In this document: positions 56,528 to 64,000 of the stretch, one piece after another
Layout of the letters: the number at the start of each line of letters is the position of its first letter
How positions within the stretch are numbered: the first letter of the stretch is position 1
DNA from: Pyrenopolyporus hunteri
Taxonomy: Eukaryota > Ascomycota > Sordariomycetes > Xylariales > Hypoxylaceae
Direction of reading: 5' to 3'
DNA length: 64,000 nt
Assembly (NCBI GenBank): GCA_902806595.1
Contig: CADCXC010000046.1
Span: 310,001 to 374,000, forward strand
Position numbers and translations under genes: made by a program
Notes under the pieces: model-generated
Told to the model about the DNA's origin: nothing
Databases searched by the model: none
Seen by the model: the letters and a program-made list of their open reading frames with translations, nothing else

Positions 56528-57483
56528 CTAAGCGTCGATGAAGTTCTTGACGTCCTTCAGCCACGCATGGTACTCGCGCTGCTCCTTGATGTCCATATAG
56601 TCGGGGACGAAGATGGCGAGGGCCTGGGAGATGCCGCGCTCCTCGAGGTAGCGCTCCATGAGGAGCTGCAGGTCCTCGTCGAGGGTGCCGAAGGGCGGGC
56701 CGGGGTATACGTCCTGGGCGGCGCGGGCTGCCTCGGCCGTGGCGCCGTGCGCCAGCTTGGGGTCCTTGTAGAAGTAGAAGTTGTCGACGATGATCTGGCC
56801 GCCCTGCGCCATCGCCTCGATGTCCAGTGCGCCCTTGCCCGGCTTCTCCACCACGATGTTCAGGCGGCAGGGCACAGGCTCATCGTTGCCCGGCATGACG
56901 TCGTCCAGATCCTCCTCATTGGCTTCCGACTGAGAATTGCGCTTGGGTTCGGGCGGCGACTCTAGGTCCTCTTCGCCGAGCGCATCGTCCTCGTTGTACA
57001 TGTCTTCGGCATCGAAGTTGGAAAGGTCGGAGATAGAGAAGGTGACGGTGATGCTAGGAGAAAGAGATGTTAGCTTTTCTTGGAGGTTAATAACATGGAT
57101 CTTGCCAGGATGACTCACGTCTCGTTTCCGAACTTGCGGACTAGGTGGACGTCCTCCTTGCCTGGGGTGTCCTTTAGCTCGAAGGGGCTGTTCTCAAGGA
57201 AGTCCTTGACGCTCGCGGGTTGCGAGACGCCCTCCTTCATCTCCTTCTCAAACTGGATTTCGCTCTCGAGCTTGATCGACAGCTCCTCATCTACCTCGGC
57301 CTTGGAGGCTTGTCTGAACTGCGACGTAGAGAATGCGGAGGCGAACTGAGGTTGCCTTAGGGGTGCCCATGAGGACTTCAGCAGGGAGCTCGGCTGAGCT
57401 ACTCTGGATTGTCGAACGGCGGTTGAGCTGAGACGAGAGAGAGTGCGGGGCGCTGAGCGCGCGGCAGCTCGGAGGGACATCAT
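56528..57483 (-). CDS. MAM33: Mitochondrial matrix p32/MAM33-family protein
   Basis: Exons are 57119-57483 and 56528-57053, joined across a 65-nt intron (AC|GTGAGT to CTCCTAG|C), giving 296 aa. Translation may start at Met1 or Met2. Residues 1-55 are a long basic presequence (LRAAARSAPRTLSRLSSTAV, ending near FASAFSTSQ). The mature part starts with the helix KAEVDEELSIKLESEIQFEK. A beta-sheet half (VRKFGNETITVTFSISDL) and a very acidic insert (DDALGEEDLESPPEP and a second acidic run) follow. Then come RLNIVVEKPGKGALDIEAMA, DNFYFYKD and the closing helices with LDEDLQLLMERYLEERGISQ. These match PF02330, whose members form acidic doughnut trimers in the mitochondrial matrix and support mitochondrial translation and ribosome assembly. 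Codon use is GC-biased, as expected for an abundant protein. Confidence 0.95.
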
Positions 57484-58297
57484 CTTGTTAAACCGGGTAT
57501 TTTATAGATAGTAAAGAACAAAGGTGATAAATCCGGCGAGAATTGTAGGGATTGGGAGTGATGTAGATGGGATATGGGAGTTTGTGACCGATATTGGGGA
57601 GGAAATATCGTGGGCAGCGTGGGGTGTTGAATAAAACTTGGAATCGAAGAAGCTCCAGAAATTTTTGACTTTTTTTTTTACCATTTTTTTTTCTTGGATG
57701 GCGATTACATAGTAGAGCTCCCCGATACGCACAGACCAATCGAGGGGATCCATACATATTACGTACCTACCCATGTACCCACCCACCTATTTAGGTACAT
57801 GTACCTAATTTACTAGCGTTAATTGATGTATTATTATCACATTAACCGTTATACAATTTATTTTTTTTCATCGTTTTTTCCCCCTTGGTAAGAGACTCCA
57901 TCTTTGTCTAGACCCTGAAATACACGGTGGCAAACATCTAGAGACTTTAGGGAATAGTAAGTCAAGCTATAACTTTATGGCGACGCCCCGATGGCTTCGA
58001 CATTGACAGAAAGGAATAGAAGATATACTCCATCGGACGAAAGTGCGCTTACAGTGTCTCTGTTAAGTGGTAAATACCAAACAAGCAACAGGTTTACTAG
58101 CTAGGTAGGATCGCCCTATGATATATGTAGCCTTATGGGCTGGGTGGGTATGGAGACAAAGAGATAGGTATGGGCGTCGTGTAGACTTTGTGATGCATAA
58201 GGTACCTGGGTAAGGAATCAAGAAAGCCTTTCGAAAGAGAAATTCATCGTTGCTCATTTTCCTCACTTTTGGATTGTAGACTCTTAACCCTAGCGGA
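57484..58297. other. Intergenic, no gene seen
   Basis: MAM33 promoter, with T-rich tracts at 57668-57692 (A-rich on the gene strand). AGGTACATGTACCTA-type motifs lie at 57760-57810. Confidence 0.5.
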
Positions 58298-58519
58298 CTA
58301 TATAGCTCGTATAGTTTGCGTCGATGAGACGAAGTCGATCTCTTCCTTGCATTTCCAACATTGATAGCGAGTTCTGCTGGCCTTACTATCAACGCCACCG
58401 CCACAGCTGCCAAATATGCCGCTCTCAATGGCCATTTGGCACAGTCGCTCCGAGATTAGAACCGTTTCCTCTTGACCACAGATGTAGCAGGCTCTCAAAT
58501 GTTTGACGTATTGGCACAT
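58298..58519 (-). CDS. Hypothetical small CxxC protein, 73 aa
   Basis: The frame starts at 58519 (MCQYVKHLRACYICGQEETV), or five residues earlier at 58534. It holds seven cysteines, including two CxxC pairs (CYIC near residue 11 and CWKC near residue 57) and an SCGGG. The pairs could form a zinc knuckle. The pattern of MC at the start, a mid C, SCGGG and a late CxxC resembles small uncharacterised proteins common in sordariomycetes, though I cannot name a family. No signal peptide or membrane helix. The flanking DNA is AT-richer than the frame. It ends before TAG at 58298. Function unknown; a missed exon is possible. Confidence 0.45.
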   Translation of the reverse strand: MCQYVKHLRACYICGQEETVLISERLCQMAIESGIFGSCGGGVDSKASRTRYQCWKCKEEIDFVSSTQTIRAI

Positions 58520-59798
58520 CTCTGATTCCAGCATAAGATGATTGTATACACTAACTCGGGGATTAGGGATACATACTAGAGTGACGAGAAGACGTGAACG
58601 CCCGGTGATATGCGGCTTAATTTGTTGCGGGAATTGTCGTATAGGGTAGAGATCGACACTATCTTCTCTTCACGCCGAAGTACGCCATGCTTCAATTTAT
58701 ACGATGCCAGCCAGCCACACCTCGCACGTCGAGAATTGCTCGAGCAGCATTCAACTGCCTCCCCCGCTGTGGAATTTTGCAACGTATGACTTGCCTCGAG
58801 GCCATGTCTGCCGTCTTCCTAGCAGGGCCAATCGGGTTACTAAAAGAGCGAGAACAATAGATTCTACTCTTTCATGGCCATTACCACGCAGGGCAGCTAA
58901 ACCAATCGTCTCGAGGCCTCTGGTAGAGATAGCTGGAAGTCCGGCTTGATAAATGTGCTACAAACTATGTGACAGCTATCGAAGGGCATGAATTCAAGCA
59001 GGGCACTGCACTGAGCAAGTAGCCGCCCCGGGACAACTTGGAAAAAGTCAAGAAGGCTGTGAAATGTCGCACGTCCACTGGCTGTGGACGGGAGCATCCG
59101 GATTATTTATAAAATAGTCCAGGGGATCCGTGGGTTGGCAGGCCGCCAGATGATGAGGAGTCGCGGCCTTTGAAATCTTGGATCCGGGGTGCAGCCGACT
59201 GTGAACTAAGCATCTCATGGACCCTCGGCTACCCACCTCCATTACACGTGCGACGAAGCGGCCCATAAACAGGTGCGGCGAACAGGTACCCGGGTTACAG
59301 GCGATCGCGATTCCACATCTGCGGTGATACTTATGCCCCGGCCAGCGGTGGACGTGCCGAGTATGACTGGGAGATAGGATGATGGCTCGCTTCGCATAGG
59401 TCCATATCTGGCGGTGCCCAGGATCGGAAACGCAAAGAGTTTCCTCAAGGTCCTAGCACAGGATTGTTGCTAGCTACGGACACAGGCAAGCCGAGGTCGA
59501 GCCTAGCCGGTATCATTCTAAGCGGTCTATTCTCCGTTGAAAACCTGGAAATAGATGGCGGCATGTGCGGAGCTTGCAGCTAATGTACGCCAGGGCTGTA
59601 GCTAACCGCGCAGGTTTGCGAATCGGCGGCAAAAACCAAGCTAAGCCCCTTGTCTGATCTCGGAAACTTCCTACGCCCGTAGGTAAGACCCCGTCTGCTC
59701 TACGATGAACATAGAAACATCAACCGAGGGCACAGGGAGTTGTTACACACGCCTTCTTGGGCTGAAGGTGTCAAGCACGTGGATACTGAGGGGTTTTA
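58520..59798. other. Intergenic, no gene seen
   Basis: Short frames only (for example 58704-58949 and 59048-59266), none with a recognisable motif. Confidence 0.5.
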
Positions 59799-60528
59799 TC
59801 AGTGTTCCCCTCTTGGGGGAAAGCTAGAGGACTGGACGCTGCCGGCGGAAGATATCCTCGCCCATTGGAGAGTAGTTAGATAGGACCAAGACCCTTCCCA
59901 CCGGTTGAGGAGCTTAGCGTTTTCTTCTGTGTCGAGTACCGGGATCACTAAACCGAGAGTTAGATGCATACGCCCCTACCTAGCTTCAAATGGGTTAGAT
60001 AGGCACTGACGGAAGCCGTTCTGATACTCTTTCTGCAGCTTGTCGATCTTGACTTTAAGTAAGTCTTCTTTGGCGCTTGCCGGGCGTCCTGGCCGGCGCG
60101 TCTTCTTCACTTCCACCAACTCTTCATCGTACTGATGTACGAACCTAAGCGAGGGATTAGCTTAGAGGGGAAATGGTATAATATGGGTAACCCCCGACGG
60201 AACTGACGTCTTGATAAGCTCATGTATGGTGTCCATCTGGAGGGGCCGGCCTTCATTTTGTTTCAGAGCCTCCTGGAAAAAAGCAGCCCGTTCAACTGGT
60301 TTGGATTACAATGCGTCAACTAGTTGGCTCTAGGATGTATGGTGGCACAATCAACGTACGGTAAGGCCTGTCGTTTTTCTTCCTCGAGGCCGCGATCTTC
60401 TCTAATTTTTCATCCCGAACCTGGGCTCGATGCAATCTCTTGGAGTCTCGCGAGTACTGATGGAGGGATTCGACGGCGCCCTTCTTTTTGGCAATGGCCT
60501 TGCGAGTTCTCTCAAACGTCTTTGGCAT
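59799..60528 (-). CDS. TMA16: Translation machinery-associated protein 16
   Basis: Exons are 60360-60528, 60208-60295, 60011-60144 and 59799-59947. Introns of 64, 63 and 63 nt fit in phase, giving 179 aa, the same size as the yeast protein. It starts MPKTFERTRKAIAKKKGAVE and continues SLHQYSRDSKRLHRAQVRDE, KLEKIAASRKKNDRPY and LERAAFFQEAL, all TMA16 signatures. Exon 3 holds HQYDEELVEVKKTRRPGRP and exon 4 LLNRWEGSWSYLTTLQWARI. In yeast TMA16 binds late nuclear pre-60S ribosomal particles. Introns 2 and 3 both use GTCAGT donors instead of the common GTAAGT. Other joins break the frame between YQNGF and IPVLD. A T21 tract lies about 100 bp upstream of the start. Confidence 0.92.
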
Positions 60529-61600
60529 TTTGAATGCGGTGTGTAACGAATTGTCGGACAGTAGTGTGTCGTGAAGTCGTGCGGTGGAATTGAACGTTAC
60601 AAAGGTCATATACGATGTATAGGCTTTCTTCTCTCTCTTTTTTTTTTTTTTTTTTTTGTCTTCTGAACGTTTTTAATTGATCAGAAGATTTAGTGGGGCA
60701 ATAGGCATAGAGATCTATCTGGGAAGTACATGGGTCTATACATGTACCTGGCTCAGGGGTCTCCTCTGTAAGGTTACCTGGTGTCGGGTACCTAATGTAC
60801 CTAATCCGTACTGCGGGTGAGTACCTATGTAGGCGAATAGCCGTGACTTTGTATGTAATCGCTACATAGCCATTGTTATGCACAACAGTAACGTGATCCG
60901 AGTAGTAGATCCTACTCTGTTTGCTATGGAGCTAACACTGTTTTGGCCTAATGCAGGCTGCTAGTACAGGCCATTGGTTCGTCCCACGTTGCTCAACCGA
61001 CCCGCACGGGGCACTAGGCGCACTGGGGAAATCGCGGTGTGGCTCTCCGCGACGCGGTCAAAAGGTCTTATCGATTGCTGTAGTATAATTAATTCCCCGT
61101 CCTTACTGTTTCCTTGAGCCGCAGAGGTTGGCATTTTACATGTACACACAGATGCATTTTCCAACCCGAGCTCCCAATTTACGCGTTGCCCCGTCCTCTT
61201 TTAACGAACCCACCCGGGCTCTCTTCTCACCCAGCCCTCTCTCGCTCTTACGTCAATTCTATTCTTCCTCTTCTCAATTATCACTCCTCAACTCTCCTCC
61301 CAACCCTCCTCTAGTCTTCCACTGGCATTCGGCAAGAACTTCGCCTTCGAGGTCTTTTGTCTGCGGTACCTGGTTGGATGTTACTCCGGGCGTGTTTACA
61401 TCCGTGCCACTCGTAGCCTAGATCCTCCGCGGGTCGAATTGGCTCCCTATTTTCTTCATATCATTTGCTCGGCGAGAGACCGGCTCTATACCTAAGTGGG
61501 CATTGCAACGTCAACCGTCTCCGAATGGTCACGAGGGAGCCGTACGTCTTGTAACCGTGGTCTCGGTATTGGAGGGGAGGTCTGCGTATCGCTCCTCAAA
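60529..61600. other. Divergent promoter region of TMA16 and EXO1
   Basis: Contains a T-rich homopolymer at about 60636-60657, AGGTACCTA-type motifs near 60740-60830 and a CT-rich stretch at 61190-61320 before EXO1. No gene was recognised. Confidence 0.5.
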
Positions 61601-64000
61601 ATGGGTATCCAAGGTAAATATATACCTACATATATTTATATTGGCCCCCCCCGCCGTGTCTCCGCAAAACTAAACTCATACATGCAGGTCTGCTTCCGTT
61701 GCTTAAATCGATTCAACGCCCTACGGAATTGAAAAAGTATGACGGTGAGACGCTCGGCGTTGACGCCTATGGTTGGTTGCATCGAGGCGCCGTACCATGT
61801 GCTATCGAACTCGCCCAGGGCAAGCCTACACGAAAGTAAGTACTGATAATTCTGCTGCATGCCGGAGAATATTCCCCTCACATGTAGTGCTAGATATGTC
61901 GACTTCGCTATGAACCGTGTCCGGATGCTCAAACACTTCGGCATCACACCCTACTTAGTCTTCGACGGTGGTTTCTTGCCTAGCAAGGCCACGACTGAGG
62001 CTGCTCGTGAAAAGCGACGAGAGCAGTGTAGAAAAGCAGGCCTGGAGCTTCTGAAAGCCGGCAAACCTTCTCAAGCACATGCCGAACTACAGAAAGCCGT
62101 CGATATCACCCCTGAGATGGCACGCCATTTAATCGAGGAGCTAAAGAAAGCCGGTATACCTTATGTAGTAGCGCCCTACGAAGCTGATCCGCAGTTGGTT
62201 TATCTAGAGCGCCAGGGCCTCATCAGTGGCATCCTCTCCGAAGATTCGGACCTGCTGGTTTTCGGTGCGAAACGACTATTGACAAAACTCGACCAGCATG
62301 GCCAATGCATCGAAATTAACCGGAAGGATTTCTGTGCCTGCCGCGAGGTATCTCTAACGGGTTGGACAGACACCCAATTCCGACAGATGGCCATTCTAAG
62401 CGGCTGCGATTATCTCGACAGTATTAATAACTTAGGATTGAAGACCGCGCATAGGATGCTGCGGAAACACAAGACACCCGAGCGAGTTATTCGTATGCTG
62501 CAATTTGACGGCAAATACCGCGTCCCGACCGATTATCTGACCCTGTTTCACCAAGCTGAGCAGACTTTTCTGTATCAATGGGTCTTCTGTCCTAAGGGGA
62601 ATAAGTTGGTTAATTTCACCCAACCGGGGCCCGACATTAATATCGACGACCTTCCGTTTATTGGCCCTTCGATAGAACCGGAAATCGCTCGAGGTATCGC
62701 TACCGGAGATGTAAATCCGATTACGAAGCAAACCATAATGCTTCAGAGTCTACCTTCGCCGAGAAAGCGCACCGTATCAGGAACCGTTCGCGCCGTACCT
62801 CAGGCTCACTCGGTCCGAGAGCCCCCTGAGAAGCCGATCGATTCTTATTTCAAGGGCCACCGCCGAATCCCTCTTGGCGAGATGGAACCGAATTGCTTCT
62901 CCGTCGACCCTGCGCGACTTGCCAGCATGACCGAGAATGGTAATCGACCCATCGTGTACCCGCTTCCACGACCGTATCTTGACGAGACTGGTTCTACCAC
63001 GTCCACTGGTTCGCGCACATATATCACCAGACCGGAGGGTTCTCGTACTCTTCGACGTCGAACCGAACCAGTGACTAACCTGCTCAGTAACGGCGGCCGG
63101 ACTCTAGCCTCAGGATCGCGACGCCAGACTATTGAACCCCGAATTAATGCTCCGAGCAACTCAGGGAGCACAGGGGCCGCTCAACCCGTTCGACCACCGA
63201 AGAAGGCGCGTTTATGCGACGACGCTAGTTCGGAGCTAAGCCTTGACAAGAAACGGAGCAAGTTCTTCCCGCCTAGTAATACGAAGAGCGTGGTTACCAA
63301 GAAAGCAGAGGGGTACCTTATGTCAGACGATTCCATCGAGGAAGCCCTTAAAGACCTCCCCGACTTTAGCGGATGGGGTTCGTCGCTCAAGGACCAGAAG
63401 GAAGTCGTGGTTTATCAAGAGTCACAATCAACGTCAGCAAACGATGAAGTTTCTAACGACGAAGAGCCATGCGCCGAGAGCGGTTCCGCCGAAACCACAG
63501 CTACGACGCGGGATGATGTGCCTCTAAAGACGCCTACCATCGCCGAACGTTTCAGCTATGGGGGAGTCCAGTCGCGTAGGCAGAGCGCTTCCACATCTTC
63601 CTCGAGCCGAAGTTCTCTCGCAGCAACCACTCCCGCTACCTCCATCATGTCTTCCACCCCCTTTTCGTCCACGCAGCCATCAACCGCGAAGACAACACCG
63701 GCGACACCGCTTCAGAGACTTGGGATTAAGGCCTTGGGACGAACCAAACAGCCGTCTACGCCTTCGTTTGTAGCACCGCGACCTGTGAAACGTTCCAGTC
63801 TCGGCAGGCGGAGTATAGATTCCATGCCTATCAACCCGGCGTTCGTGCCCTTACCCCCGGTAGATCTGGAAGAGGTGGAAGCGCTACACAGGCCTATGGG
63901 TAGCGAGGACTTGATAGTGCCTGAGGGCGAGTACGAGGAGGTTCTTGACGAGCAGGAGAATCTGGGCTCGGACAAGGGCAGGATCGGAAGCAGGCGAATG
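61601..64000 (+). CDS. EXO1: Exonuclease 1 (XPG/Rad2 family), 3' end cut by window
   Basis: Exons are 61601-61613, 61688-61835 and 61888 to the window edge, with introns of 74 and 52 nt. The 13-nt first exon encodes only MGIQ and part of Gly5. The N-terminal nuclease region gives GLLPLLKSIQRP, the metal ligand Asp30 in GETLGVDAYGWLHRG, and Asp80 in YLVFDGGFLPSK. The internal region has ITPEMARHLIEELKKAGIPY, VVAPYEADPQLVYLE and GILSEDSDLLVFGAKRL, then the helix-hairpin-helix LSGCDYLDSINNLGLKTA. From about residue 350 the protein is a disordered Ser/Thr/Pro-rich tail, as in yeast and human EXO1. It removes DNA 5' to 3' in mismatch repair, end resection and telomere processing. About 758 residues are present and the frame is still open at 64000. 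Confidence 0.95.

Noticed and set aside
1..64000. A secondary-metabolite cluster linking the P450, the PF02458 enzyme and the acyltransferase-3
   Set aside because: The three genes are 10-40 kb apart, with no synthase, transporter or cluster regulator between them.
1..64000. CRISPR arrays, prophages or bacterial operons
   Set aside because: Spliceosomal introns, eukaryotic gene families and RIP-like DNA show this is a fungal nuclear sequence; no such arrays were seen.

Overview
The window is nuclear DNA from a filamentous ascomycete, most likely a sordariomycete-type Pezizomycotina. The genes carry short spliceosomal introns (about 42-115 nt, one of 317 nt) with GTRNGT-like donors and CTRAY-like branch points. 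Several genes encode secreted plant-cell-wall enzymes. Introns stay in phase across up to nine exons. One AT-rich island has no CpA or TpG over about 420 bp, the footprint of repeat-induced point mutation (RIP). I cannot name the genus.

Layout. 1-4.3 kb: the 5' half of a YMC1-like mitochondrial carrier, a CE5 cutinase/acetylxylan-esterase-type enzyme with a GPI-like tail, and a divergent kinase-like protein, all on the minus strand. 7.3-8.0 kb: a His/Pro-rich secreted protein with Kex2-type sites. 10.7-12.6 kb: a five-exon cytochrome P450. 12.9-13.5 kb: an AT-rich RIP-like element with inverted ends. 14.8-18.3 kb: GH43 and GH62 enzymes in tandem. 19.5-22.4 kb: a DUF1996 secreted protein and a three-exon small cysteine-rich secreted protein. 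24.0-26.3 kb: a nine-exon kinase-like gene. 27.7-30.1 kb: a mitochondrial LEA-like protein and an acidic orphan. 33.6-34.0 kb: a mimp/impala-like MITE. 37.1-38.8 kb: an acyltransferase-3 membrane protein. 44.7-45.6 kb: an AT-rich repeat island. 48.3-49.9 kb: a PF02458-type acyltransferase. 53.8-54.5 kb: a GH11 xylanase. 56.5-60.5 kb: MAM33/p32, a small CxxC protein and TMA16. 61.6-64.0 kb: EXO1, cut by the window end.

The GH43, GH62, GH11 and CE5 genes together would act on arabinoxylan and its side groups or on cutin. Only the GH11 promoter shows a clear XlnR-type GGCTAAA. Housekeeping genes (MAM33, TMA16, EXO1, the carrier) lie at the window edges. The middle is gene-poor and carries the mobile-element relics. 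Exon joins were worked out by hand from splice signals, reading frame and family similarity; no database search was run.
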